A stretch of 30,980 nt of DNA, from the NCBI GenBank assembly GCA_042091495.1, contig JBELHJ010000027.1, forward strand, positions 1 through 30,980, in the 5' to 3' direction. The translations under genes and the position numbers were made by a program. The notes beneath the pieces are model-generated. The model saw nothing but the letters and a program-made list of their open reading frames with translations, was not told the origin of the DNA and did not search any database. Below are positions 7,311 to 15,247 of the stretch, in pieces (positions within the stretch are counted from its first letter, which is position 1; the number at the start of each line of letters is the position of its first letter). The DNA comes from JBELHJ01 sp042091495 (lineage in GTDB: Bacteria; Bacteroidota; Bacteroidia; Flavobacteriales; Flavobacteriaceae).

Positions 7311-8213
7311 TTAAAAGAAAATATCCTGCGCCAATCTAAATGTATTGGCGTGGGCTTCTATTATTGTTTTTAGTTCTGGAGAGTAACCCCCACCCATAGA
7401 ACACATTATTGGGATTTGATGAGTTTTGGCTGTTTGTAACACAAACCGGTCTCTTTCTTTACATCCTGAGATACTTAGACCTAGCTTTCCTAGTTTATCA
7501 CTGGCAATTACATCCACACCACATAAATAGAAAATGAAATCAGGTTGCTGAGATGCAATAAGTTTGGGGAGTTCTTCTTTTAAGATATGGAGATAAGTTT
7601 CATCATTAGTTTGATCATCTAGTGCAATATCCAAATCACTAATTTCTTTTTTAAATGGATAATTAGTTTTTCCATGCATTGAGAAGGTAAATACAGAGGG
7701 GTCGTTTCTAAAAATCTCTGCAGTGCCGTTACCCTGGTGTACGTCTAAATCTACAATAAGGACATTGTTAATACCATGTTTATCTTGAAGGTATCTGGCA
7801 GCAATAGCTTGATCATTTAATAAACAAAAGGCTTCGCCCCTATTAGTGTAGGCATGGTGAGTACCACCAGCAATATTCATAGCAATGCCGTGTTTTAAAG
7901 CATAAACGGCTGCTTTCATACTACCATCGGCTATAATGACTTCGCGTTCAACCAAAGTCTCAGATAAAGGGAATCCAATTTTCCTTGCCGCCCTTTGATC
8001 TAGTGTAATGTTTACTAAATCATAATAGTATTCGGGGTCATGAACCGCCAGAATAAATTTATCGTTAGGGATTTCTGGCTCAAAAAAATGAGCTTCTGTA
8101 CAAGTGCCTTCGTGTAATAATTGTTCAGGTAAGAGTTCGTATTTAGCCATAGGGAAACGATGTCCCTTTGGTAAGGGGTGCTTGTAAATAGGATGATAGG
8201 CTATTTTAAGCAT
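7311..8213 (-). CDS. Histone deacetylase family (acetoin-utilisation-like) deacetylase
   Basis: 300-aa zinc-dependent deacetylase of the arginase/HDAC fold. Signature stretches are G-G-T-H-H-A (tandem His), D-L-D-V-H-Q-G-N-G-T (metal Asp/His), F-S-M-H-G, C-G-V-D-V-I-A-S-D-K-L-G and a terminal G-G-G-Y-S. All metal and charge-relay positions expected for an active enzyme appear present. The substrate in bacteria may be acetyl-lysine, an acetylated small molecule or a polyamine; sequence alone does not tell. It is 65 bases downstream of metG on the same strand and could be co-transcribed with it. Confidence 0.88.
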   Translation of the reverse strand: MLKIAYHPIYKHPLPKGHRFPMAKYELLPEQLLHEGTCTEAHFFEPEIPNDKFILAVHDPEYYYDLVNITLDQRAARKIGFPLSETLVEREVIIADGSMKAAVYALKHGIAMNIAGGTHHAYTNRGEAFCLLNDQAIAARYLQDKHGINNVLIVDLDVHQGNGTAEIFRNDPSVFTFSMHGKTNYPFKKEISDLDIALDDQTNDETYLHILKEELPKLIASQQPDFIFYLCGVDVIASDKLGKLGLSISGCKERDRFVLQTAKTHQIPIMCSMGGGYSPELKTIIEAHANTFRLAQDIFF

Positions 8214-8278
8214 GACAGGGATATGATTTTAATGGGATGAATTTTAGAAATTCATTTTTCATCACCTTGTGTAAAAAA

Positions 8279-10327
8279 TTAGCTAACAGTGAGGCCGTTG
8301 GGTACTCCATCTTGGTCTGGATTAACAAAAACAAGTTTGCCATGTTCGTCTTCCGTCATTAAAATCATGCCTTCGCTCTCTACTCCTCTTAATTTTCTTG
8401 GAGCTAGATTTACCAAAACAGTAACGCGTTTTCCAATAATATCTTCAGCTTTAAATGATTCAGCAATACCGGAAACAATGGTTCTTGTATCTACACCAGT
8501 ATCAACTTTTAATACGAGTAGTTTTTTAGCTTTAGGCATTTTTTCAGCTTCAAGAATTGTTCCTACTCTAATATCAAGTTTGGTAAAATCCTCAAAGCTT
8601 ATGGAGTCTTTTTGAGGTTCTGTGGATTTAGAAGCAGCTTCGTTAGCTTTTTTACTAGCTTCCAGTTTATCCAATTGTTCTTGAATCGTTTTATCTTCTA
8701 TTTTAGAGAATAAGAGCGTGGCTTTATTAATTTGGTGAGTTGCAGGAAGTAATACAGATTTACTACTGATGTCTTGCCAGCTATTATCATCGTAATTAAG
8801 CATTTGCTTTAATCTATCAGAAGTAAATGGTAAAAACGGCTCACTTAAAGTAGCCAATGCACTTGCAATTTGTAACGCTACATACATGATGGTGTTTACA
8901 CGGTCTGCATCAGTTTTAATGACTTTCCAAGGTTCTTCATCAGCAAGGTACTTGTTGCCTAATCGGGCCAAGTTCATAAGTTCTTGTCCACCTTCTCTAA
9001 AGCGGTAGCGCTCAATAGCACTTGCAATCACTGCAGGGTAGGCTTTAACAGCAGTTAAAGTGGCTTCATCTACTTCTGAAAAAGCATTTGGTGTAGGCAC
9101 AATACCATCAAAATATTTATTAGTGAGAACAACCACACGGTTGATGAAATTTCCAAAAATAGCTACCAGTTCGTTATTATTCCTGGCTTGAAAATCTTTC
9201 CAAGTAAAATCATTATCCTTAGTCTCTGGTGCATTAGCGTTCAAGGCATAACGAAGCACGTCTTGTTGGTTAGGAAACTCTTTCAAGTATTCTGGTAGCC
9301 AAACAGCCCAGTTTTTTGAAGTTGATAGTTTTTGCCCCTCAAGATTTAAAAACTCATTAGCAGGAACATTTTCTGGCAGAATGTATGAACCTTCCGCTTT
9401 TAACATGGCTGGAAATATAATACAATGAAACACAATATTGTCTTTCCCAATAAAGTGGAGCATTTTAGTGTCTTCATCTTTCCAATAAGTTTCCCAATCT
9501 TTACCATTACGTTCTGCCCATTCTTTGGTAGAAGAGATATATCCAATAGGAGCGTCAAACCAGACATATAAAACTTTGCCTTCGCCGCCGTCTACAGGGA
9601 CTGGTATTCCCCAATCTAAATCGCGGGTTACTGCACGAGGCCTTAACCCATCATCAATCCAAGATTTAACCTGTCCATAAACATTAGGTTTCCAGTCTTT
9701 TTTATGACCTTTGAGAATCCATTCTTTTAGAAAGGACTCGTGCTTATCTAATGGTAGGAACCAATGCTTAGTTTCTTTAAGTATTGGAGTATTTCCCGTA
9801 ATTGCAGATTTAGGATTAATGAGATCTGTGGCGTTATGGCTTGTTCCACAAGCTTCACATTGATCACCATAACTTTCCTCATTTCCGCATTTTGGACAGG
9901 TGCCAATTACAAAGCGATCTGCAAGAAATTGCTTAGCCTCAGCGTCATATAATTGTTCTGTTACTTCCTCAACAAATTCATTTTTATCATATAGCGTTTT
10001 AAAAAAATCTGAAGCTGTTTGATGATGAATTTGTGCTGATGTTCTAGAGTAGTTGTCGAAAGATATACCAAATTCTTCAAAAGAAGTTTTGATAATAGCA
10101 TGATATTTGTCAACAATATCTTGTGGTGTTACCCCTTCTTTTTTTGCTTTTATAGTAATTGGAACACCATGCTCATCACTACCGCAAATAAAGGCGACGT
10201 CATTTCCAATTTGTCTTTGGTAACGTGCGTAAATATCTGCTGGAATATAAACGCCTGCTAGATGACCAATATGAATTGGACCATTAGTATATGGTAGTGC
10301 AGCAGTTATGGTGAATCGTTTCGACAT
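8279..10327 (-). CDS. metG: Methionyl-tRNA synthetase with C-terminal tRNA-binding domain
   Basis: Class-I aminoacyl-tRNA synthetase; 682 aa. The HIGH motif is at residues 19-22 (H-I-G-H). A zinc-binding insert carries C-P-K-C...C-E-A-C near residues 145-162. The KMSKS-type loop appears as K-L-S-T-S. After the anticodon-binding helices there is a lysine/alanine-rich linker and, from about residue 575, an EMAP-II/Trbp111-like OB-fold domain (K-L-D-I-R-V-G-T-I-L) that aids tRNA binding and dimerisation. Full length with no anomalies. The KLSTS variant is tolerated in the family. Confidence 0.97.
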   Translation of the reverse strand: MSKRFTITAALPYTNGPIHIGHLAGVYIPADIYARYQRQIGNDVAFICGSDEHGVPITIKAKKEGVTPQDIVDKYHAIIKTSFEEFGISFDNYSRTSAQIHHQTASDFFKTLYDKNEFVEEVTEQLYDAEAKQFLADRFVIGTCPKCGNEESYGDQCEACGTSHNATDLINPKSAITGNTPILKETKHWFLPLDKHESFLKEWILKGHKKDWKPNVYGQVKSWIDDGLRPRAVTRDLDWGIPVPVDGGEGKVLYVWFDAPIGYISSTKEWAERNGKDWETYWKDEDTKMLHFIGKDNIVFHCIIFPAMLKAEGSYILPENVPANEFLNLEGQKLSTSKNWAVWLPEYLKEFPNQQDVLRYALNANAPETKDNDFTWKDFQARNNNELVAIFGNFINRVVVLTNKYFDGIVPTPNAFSEVDEATLTAVKAYPAVIASAIERYRFREGGQELMNLARLGNKYLADEEPWKVIKTDADRVNTIMYVALQIASALATLSEPFLPFTSDRLKQMLNYDDNSWQDISSKSVLLPATHQINKATLLFSKIEDKTIQEQLDKLEASKKANEAASKSTEPQKDSISFEDFTKLDIRVGTILEAEKMPKAKKLLVLKVDTGVDTRTIVSGIAESFKAEDIIGKRVTVLVNLAPRKLRGVESEGMILMTEDEHGKLVFVNPDQDGVPNGLTVS

Positions 10328-10352
10328 AGTATGTATAAGCTTATAAGATGCA

Positions 10353-10360
10353 CAAAAGTA
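10353..10360 (-). promoter_or_regulatory. Candidate -7 box of metG (TACTTTTG)
   Basis: On the minus strand ACTTACTTTTG includes TACTTTTG, an exact TAnnTTTG box, 25 bases before the metG ATG. An almost identical sequence lies ahead of the ArsC-like gene (15160-15167). No good TTG -33 box is seen at 19 bases, so confidence is limited. Confidence 0.4.
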
Positions 10361-10391
10361 AGTATTTTAAAAGCGAATTAGAAAAAAAATG

Positions 10392-10399
10392 TACATTTA
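10392..10399 (+). promoter_or_regulatory. Candidate -7 box of the LD-carboxypeptidase gene
   Basis: TACATTTA matches TAnnTTTG except for the last base and lies 14 bases before the chosen ATG. Its surroundings (aaatgtacatttac) are nearly identical to the sequence ahead of gdhA (20512-20525). No -33 TTG is visible at the usual distance. Confidence 0.35.
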
Positions 10400-10413
10400 C
10401 AAAAAGCCCTTTT

Positions 10414-11427
10414 ATGAATGCGTACCGCTTGAATTTGTTGATGTGTTTATTGGTGTGTGTCTTTAATTTAGGGGCGCAATCGTTGTATAATTCTCAATTT
10501 AAAGAAGAGCCTATGTTACACCCCGATTTTTTAGTTGCTGGCGATACCGTAGCCATTGTGGCTCCAGCAGGAATCTTAATTAATAAGACGCAGCAAATAG
10601 AAAATGCAAAGGCACTAATGCAATCGTGGGGTCTTAATGTGTTATCTGCGCCTCATTTATTTAGTAAGGCCAATCATTTTGCAGGAAGTGATGAAGAACG
10701 TACTGCAGATATGCAATGGGCACTAGATCATCCAAAGGTGAAAGCCATTTGGTGTGCGCGTGGCGGTTATGGCGTAACTCGAATAATTGATGATTTAGAT
10801 TTTACATTATTTTTAAATAAACCTAAATGGCTTATTGGATATTCTGATATAACAGTTTTACATGCGCATTTAAACAAATTACGTGTGGCTTCTATACATG
10901 GTATGATGGGGGTGAATCTTGATAGGGAAAGTGCTGAACTTGATGTAAGTAAAGCCACCTTTAAAAAGGCATTGTTAGGTGAAAATTTGAAATACAAATT
11001 TGCTAAAAACACCAACAATAAAGGGACCGAAGCAAAAGGGGAGTTAATAGGAGGTAATTTAACGCTTTTACAACACCTGTTGGGATCTGAGTCACTGCCA
11101 AACACTAAAGATAAACTCATATTTATTGAAGAAATAGGTGAGTATAAATACCATATAGATCGTTTAATGCAAAGTTTAAAGCGTGCAGGTTTTTTTGAAC
11201 TCTGTAAGGGTTTAGTTGTAGGGAATTTTACGAATATTAAATCTAATAATCCTGAATGGGGTTGCTCTATTGAATCTTTGATTCTAGATGTAGTTAAGAA
11301 TTATGAATTTCCTGTATTCTTTGGTTTTGATGCAGGGCATGAAATTAAAAATCAAGCTTTAATCCTTGGAGCAACTGTAAGTCTAGAAACTTTTGGAGAT
11401 AGTGTGGAGTTAAAAATAAACCACTAA
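10414..11427 (+). CDS. LD-carboxypeptidase (peptidase family S66), exported
   Basis: Trims the terminal D-alanine from murein tetrapeptides during peptidoglycan recycling (family role). From the ATG at 10414 the product is 337 aa. It begins with a signal-like segment (hydrophobic core about residues 7-20, then A-Q-S). The catalytic serine lies in I-G-Y-S-D (Ser144), the glutamate in E-E-I-G-E-Y-K-Y-H-I-D-R and the histidine in F-D-A-G-H-E-I-K-N. An earlier in-frame ATG at 10348 would add 22 hydrophilic residues ahead of the signal sequence and lies upstream of a -7-like TACATTTA, so I prefer 10414. It is followed by yraN after one base. Periplasmic rather than cytoplasmic location is inferred from the signal peptide. 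Confidence 0.85.
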   Translation: MNAYRLNLLMCLLVCVFNLGAQSLYNSQFKEEPMLHPDFLVAGDTVAIVAPAGILINKTQQIENAKALMQSWGLNVLSAPHLFSKANHFAGSDEERTADMQWALDHPKVKAIWCARGGYGVTRIIDDLDFTLFLNKPKWLIGYSDITVLHAHLNKLRVASIHGMMGVNLDRESAELDVSKATFKKALLGENLKYKFAKNTNNKGTEAKGELIGGNLTLLQHLLGSESLPNTKDKLIFIEEIGEYKYHIDRLMQSLKRAGFFELCKGLVVGNFTNIKSNNPEWGCSIESLILDVVKNYEFPVFFGFDAGHEIKNQALILGATVSLETFGDSVELKINH

Positions 11428-11428
11428 A

Positions 11429-11788
11429 ATGGCCAACCATAACTCCCTTGGACTAATTGGAGAGCAACAGGCCATTCAGTTTTTAAAAGACATAGGGTAT
11501 ACTATATTAGAAACCAATTACAGATATGGCCGTTTGGAAGCTGATATTTTAGCTTTAAATTATGGTGTTTTGGTTGTTATAGAGGTTAAAACACGATCAA
11601 ATCCTTATTTTGGAGCACCAGAAGAATTTGTAACTCAAAACAAACAAAATCACCTTATAGCTATTGCAAATCATTATCTAGAAAAATTGCCTTCAGATCT
11701 CGAAGTACGTTTTGATATTATTGCGGTTTTAAAGACAGATACAGGATTTAAAATTGAGCATATAGAAGATGCATTTCAGGCTTATTAA
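11429..11788 (+). CDS. YraN/UPF0102 family nuclease-fold protein
   Basis: 119-aa protein of the UPF0102 family, which has a restriction-endonuclease-like fold and no settled biochemical role. Recognisable features are G-E-Q-Q-A near the N-terminus, a Y-R-Y-G-R-L-E-A-D-I-L segment corresponding to the usual G-E-I-D, and V-V-I-E-V-K-T-R, which supplies the E-x-K half of the nuclease-like site. It starts one base after the carboxypeptidase stop, so the two are co-transcribed. In many bacteria the family gene is near rnhB or cell-wall genes; here the partner is a peptidoglycan carboxypeptidase. Confidence 0.88.
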   Translation: MANHNSLGLIGEQQAIQFLKDIGYTILETNYRYGRLEADILALNYGVLVVIEVKTRSNPYFGAPEEFVTQNKQNHLIAIANHYLEKLPSDLEVRFDIIAVLKTDTGFKIEHIEDAFQAY

Positions 11789-11837
11789 CAATGGTCTTTA
11801 AAAATTAGCCTGATTATAAAATTAAAAGATTAGAACT

Positions 11838-12416
11838 TTAGTTTTTATAAAAATTCATCTCATCAATATACTTCCAAACTTCTGTTGAAAGTAAAGGTTC
11901 GACATTCTTTCCTTCTTTGATATTTTTTCTAATATAAGTTGATGAGATTTCAACTATGGGCGCGTCTACAAAATGAATATTAGAATGATTTGATAAGTTG
12001 TTATCTGATAATTTAGTTACCCTTGGGTAAACATAGATCTCATAATTTTTAAGAAGTAATTCATGGTTTTTCCACTTGTGAAGACTTTTTAGATTGTCTT
12101 CACCCATAATTAATGCAAAAGAATGATTGGTGTGTTTTTCTTTAATGTGTTCAAGGGTATTTATAGTGTAATTAGGTTGGGGTAAACCAAATTCAATATT
12201 TGAAACACCAAGTTTATCATATGGGGATGTTGCCATATGAACCATTTCCAAACGTTGATAATTATCTAAAAGTGTTTTTTTATTTTTTAGGGGGTTGTGT
12301 GGGGTTACTACAAACCAAATTTTATCAAGATTGGTATGTTCAACAATATGATTTGCTATGATGAGATGGCCTACATGGATAGGATTAAATGTTCCAAAAT
12401 ATAAACCAATAGTCAT
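11838..12416 (-). CDS. nadD: Nicotinate-nucleotide adenylyltransferase
   Basis: Adenylates nicotinate mononucleotide to deamido-NAD in NAD synthesis; 192 aa. The nucleotidyltransferase signature G-T-F-N-P-I-H-V-G-H is at residues 8-17, and the C-terminal I-S-S-T-Y-I-R-K (ISSTxIR) motif completes the active site. Last gene of the yicC-gmk-nadD operon, 3 bases after gmk. No terminator is obvious downstream before the convergent yraN. Confidence 0.95.
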   Translation of the reverse strand: MTIGLYFGTFNPIHVGHLIIANHIVEHTNLDKIWFVVTPHNPLKNKKTLLDNYQRLEMVHMATSPYDKLGVSNIEFGLPQPNYTINTLEHIKEKHTNHSFALIMGEDNLKSLHKWKNHELLLKNYEIYVYPRVTKLSDNNLSNHSNIHFVDAPIVEISSTYIRKNIKEGKNVEPLLSTEVWKYIDEMNFYKN

Positions 12417-12419
12417 TGC

Positions 12420-12992
12420 TTAGGCGTTTACAAATTTATTTACCAATTGGTAAGCATCTTCCAAAGCTTTATCTAAACTTTCATTTACAACAACAGTATC
12501 AAATAGTGGAGAAGTAGCTAATTCTGCAGAGGCTTTAGCGACGCGCATATTAATTTTATCTTCCGATTCGGTCTTTCTTTTTTTGAGACGTCTTTTAAGT
12601 TCATCAATACTAGGTGGCTTAACGAAAATAGCTAGGGTTTCTTCTGGAAATTTCCTCTTAATACGTAACCCGCCCGAGACATCTATATCAAAAATAACAT
12701 GTTTGCCCTCGGACCAAATACGCTCCACCTCTGTTTTTAATGTGCCGTAAAAGTTATCTCTATAGACTTCCTCCCACTCTAAAAATTCATCGTTTTTAAT
12801 TTTATTTTTAAAATCTTTAAAACTTAAAAAATAATAATCTTTCCCATCTATTTCAGATCCACGTTGTTCTCTTGAAGTTGCAGAGATTGAAAACTCAAGA
12901 TTGAGTTCTTGTTTTTGGAGTAAGTGTTTTACAATGGTTGTTTTTCCTGAACCTGAAGGGGCTGAAAAGACAATAAGTTTTCCCTTTGACAT
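12420..12992 (-). CDS. gmk: Guanylate kinase
   Basis: Phosphorylates GMP/dGMP with ATP; 190 aa, full length. The P-loop G-S-G-K-T-T is at about residues 14-19. GMP-binding residues are in S-A-T-S-R-E-Q-R-G-S-E-I-D-G-K-D-Y-Y-F, and the lid has R-L-K-K-R-K-T-E-S. The ATG overlaps the yicC stop by one base (TAATG), so translation is coupled. Confidence 0.96.
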   Translation of the reverse strand: MSKGKLIVFSAPSGSGKTTIVKHLLQKQELNLEFSISATSREQRGSEIDGKDYYFLSFKDFKNKIKNDEFLEWEEVYRDNFYGTLKTEVERIWSEGKHVIFDIDVSGGLRIKRKFPEETLAIFVKPPSIDELKRRLKKRKTESEDKINMRVAKASAELATSPLFDTVVVNESLDKALEDAYQLVNKFVNA

Positions 12993-13849
12993 TAGAGCAC
13001 GTTTAGTAATTGTTCTTTAATTTTCTCAAGTTCATCTTTCATTTGAACGACTAGCTTTTGCATGGGAGCGAAATTAGATTTGGAACCAATAGTATTGATT
13101 TCTCTACCCATTTCTTGAGCAATAAAACCTAGTTTTTTACCATTAGACTCTGGAGTTTCAAGCGCTTCGATAAAATACTCTAAATGATTTTGAAGACGCA
13201 CCATCTCTTCAGTGATATCAAACTTTTCGATATAATAGACCAATTCTTGTTCAAATCGGTTTTCATCTACTTTTTCTTTAAGTTCTGATATGCCTTTTTC
13301 AAGACGGGCCCTCACAGACTCAATACGTTCTGGATCTATTTTAATAACCTTGGCAAGAAGTGTTTTTATATTTTCAACACGATTGGTAAAGTCTTTTTCA
13401 AGTACAATACCTTCGTCAGCTCTATACTCTAAAATATTAGAAACAGCACCATTAATTGCGGTTTCAATAGCTTTCCATTCATCTTCATTAATTTCTTCTC
13501 TAACAGTAGAAGTTGCATCAGGTAATTTTATAGCCATTTCTAAGTGATGTAACGCATCACCAGACACAATATTTTCAAGTTGTTTCATGTAGCCTTCAAC
13601 AACTGGAATATTAATTTTAGTGGCAGATGCTTCACCTGTAGTTTCTGAAAAAAGCGAAAAATCAATTTTACCACGAACAAGTTTCGAGGCTAAAAGCTTT
13701 CTAATTTCTAATTCTTTTTCTCTAAATGCAGATGGTGTTCTAGCATTAAGGTCTAAGTTTTTACTGTTAAGTGATTTCACTTCAATAGTAATTTTCTTAG
13801 AAGGTAATTGAACAACGGCTTTTCCGAAGCCCGTCATTGATTGTATCAT
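12992..13849 (-). CDS. YicC family endoribonuclease
   Basis: 285-aa YicC-like protein. The diagnostic N-terminus M-x-x-S-M-T-G-F-G is present (residues 1-9), as is the C-terminal conserved G-K-K-L-G-F-I-A-Q-E-M-x-R-E-I-N-T-I-G-S-K. The family is described as a metal-dependent endoribonuclease, in E. coli linked to RyhB turnover; the role here is by family only. First gene of the yicC-gmk-nadD operon. A candidate TACCTTTG -7 box lies just upstream. Confidence 0.92.
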   Translation of the reverse strand: MIQSMTGFGKAVVQLPSKKITIEVKSLNSKNLDLNARTPSAFREKELEIRKLLASKLVRGKIDFSLFSETTGEASATKINIPVVEGYMKQLENIVSGDALHHLEMAIKLPDATSTVREEINEDEWKAIETAINGAVSNILEYRADEGIVLEKDFTNRVENIKTLLAKVIKIDPERIESVRARLEKGISELKEKVDENRFEQELVYYIEKFDITEEMVRLQNHLEYFIEALETPESNGKKLGFIAQEMGREINTIGSKSNFAPMQKLVVQMKDELEKIKEQLLNVL

Positions 13850-13871
13850 AGGATTGTTGTGTAAAGCATCA

Positions 13872-13879
13872 CAAAGGTA
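13872..13879 (-). promoter_or_regulatory. Candidate -7 box for the yicC-gmk-nadD operon
   Basis: TACCTTTG on the minus strand is an exact TAnnTTTG match, 22 bases upstream of the yicC ATG in a 47-base gap. No convincing -33 TTG is at 19 bases. Confidence 0.4.
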
Positions 13880-13896
13880 ATAAAATTGGACTAGTA

Positions 13897-14790
13897 CTAA
13901 TTAACAGGTTTAGTTTTTAGACTAACTAAGAATACACCAAAGAATATAAGCAATGCTGCAATAATTTTTACGCCATCTAGGGAGTCACTCCCCATAAAAA
14001 TAGCAAAGGCACCGGCTACAAATGGTTGTAGATATAAAAACGTTCCGATGGTGCTTGCTTTAAGCTTGGTCATGGCTAATGGGTTGAGTAAATATGTTCC
14101 AAAAGTAGCACCTACTATCACGAAAGCAATCGCAAAGTATGTGTAACCGGAGAAACTACTAAAATCTATAGATAAGGCTTCGTTGAATCCGAAAGGAATA
14201 GTCATTATAGAACCAAATAAAAACAACCATTTTATAAATGTAAACGGATGGTATTTATACGTTAGTTTTTTAATGATAATTAAGTAAACCGCATAAGAAA
14301 CCGCATTCACAAAAACCAAGGCGTTTCCTAAAAGAATGTCATCACCTTGTTGACTGGATTTACCATATAAAGACAAAATTAGGGCGCCAGAAAATCCAGC
14401 AATAATTCCAATAACTCTAAACTTGGTAATACGTTCACTTAAATAAATGGACGACATTACCAGTACAATTATAGGGACTACTGTCATGATAACCGAGGCA
14501 TGAATAGGTGTAGTGTATTCAAGGCCTTTGAAAAAGGTTAACATATTTAAAACCATTCCAAAAAATGAAGCGTAAAAAAAGGTTTTAAAATCTTTTTTGT
14601 CGATTTTTTGTTGTGGGGTAAAACAAGCAAGAATCCAAAATAAAAGCGTTGCTATAAGTGTTCTTAATAAAATAAATCCGTAGGGTCTTACATAGCCGCC
14701 ATCAATAACATCATTTGCAAAAGTGAATGTGAAACCGTAAATGATTTGAACCATAAAGGCTGCAATAAGCGCTAAAAATCTACTGTTCAT
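13897..14790 (-). CDS. EamA/DMT-family membrane transporter
   Basis: About 297 aa, almost entirely hydrophobic, with ten predicted transmembrane stretches in two EamA repeats. The first half ends near the S-G-A-L-I-L segment and the second begins near L-L-G-N-A-L-V-F-V-N. The family exports amino acids or other metabolites; the substrate cannot be read here. I chose the ATG at 14790, giving an 11-base overlap with the upstream ArsC-like gene. An ATG at 14814 would add eight mostly basic residues and is also possible. Likely co-transcribed with the ArsC-like gene. Confidence 0.85.
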   Translation of the reverse strand: MNSRFLALIAAFMVQIIYGFTFTFANDVIDGGYVRPYGFILLRTLIATLLFWILACFTPQQKIDKKDFKTFFYASFFGMVLNMLTFFKGLEYTTPIHASVIMTVVPIIVLVMSSIYLSERITKFRVIGIIAGFSGALILSLYGKSSQQGDDILLGNALVFVNAVSYAVYLIIIKKLTYKYHPFTFIKWLFLFGSIMTIPFGFNEALSIDFSSFSGYTYFAIAFVIVGATFGTYLLNPLAMTKLKASTIGTFLYLQPFVAGAFAIFMGSDSLDGVKIIAALLIFFGVFLVSLKTKPVN

Positions 14791-15136
14791 TAATTGCTTT
14801 TTTGGCTTCTTCAATAATTTTTTTTGAGTTGCCTATATAAATGGTGTCATTAAAAATTATAATGGGTCGTTTTAAAAAAGTGTAATGTTCTAATAGGTAT
14901 GATTTAAAATCTAATTCTGATAGATTTTTATTTTTTAAATCGTAAGTTTTGTACAAAATAGCTCTTTTACTAAATAAGGCTTCATAGCAACCAGAGAACT
15001 TAAAAAGCATTTTTAGATCTTCCTCATTTAGTGGTTGGGTTTTGATATCATGAAGATCGAATTGATTAATATTTTGCAGTTCGTTAATAATTCTTTTACA
15101 TGTGCTACAGCTACTTAGATAAAAAATTTTGCGCAT
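14780..15136 (-). CDS. ArsC/Spx-family thioredoxin-fold protein
   Basis: 118-aa protein of the ArsC/Spx/YffB family. The N-terminal Y-L-S-S-C-S-T-C-K-R gives a C-x-x-C pair (Cys10, Cys13), as in Spx, whereas classical E. coli ArsC has a single cysteine followed by arginines. The L-K-R-P-I-I-I segment near residue 90 is the conserved cis-proline region. Possible roles are glutaredoxin-linked arsenate reduction or a redox adaptor. No arsenic-resistance gene lies beside it, so I would not call it a true arsenate reductase. Overlaps the EamA transporter. Confidence 0.8.
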   Translation of the reverse strand: MRKIFYLSSCSTCKRIINELQNINQFDLHDIKTQPLNEEDLKMLFKFSGCYEALFSKRAILYKTYDLKNKNLSELDFKSYLLEHYTFLKRPIIIFNDTIYIGNSKKIIEEAKKAINEQ

Positions 15137-15159
15137 TGAATATTGGATAATTTAAAATG

Positions 15160-15167
15160 CAAAAGTA
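15160..15167 (-). promoter_or_regulatory. Candidate -7 box of the ArsC-like/EamA pair
   Basis: TACTTTTG within ACTTACTTTTGCA on the minus strand, 23 bases before the ATG. It shares 11 bases (ACTTACTTTTG) with the metG candidate. The -33 box is not evident. Confidence 0.4.
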
Positions 15168-15206
15168 AGTGATTTGTAGGTTTTGCTCTAAAATGATGGT
15201 ATAAAA

Positions 15207-15232
15207 AAAGTGGCAGAAAAAACTGCCACTTT
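15207..15232 (-). terminator. Rho-independent terminator of the T9SS cargo gene
   Basis: A perfect 10-bp inverted repeat AAAGTGGCAG / CTGCCACTTT with a six-base loop. On the minus strand it is followed by a run of Ts, 15 bases after the stop at 15248. Confidence 0.85.
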
Positions 15233-15247
15233 TAAAATTTAAATGAT

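Noticed and set aside
10348..10413. 22-residue N-terminal extension of the LD-carboxypeptidase
   Set aside because: It would precede a clear signal peptide and lie upstream of a -7-like box; ATG at 10414 is favoured.
14791..14814. Eight-residue basic extension of the EamA transporter
   Set aside because: Possible, but it would lengthen the overlap with the ArsC-like gene to 35 bases; the ATG at 14790 gives a normal membrane N-terminus.
14780..15136. Annotation of the ArsC-like gene as true arsenate reductase
   Set aside because: C-x-x-C motif and no arsenic genes nearby; kept as ArsC/Spx family only.
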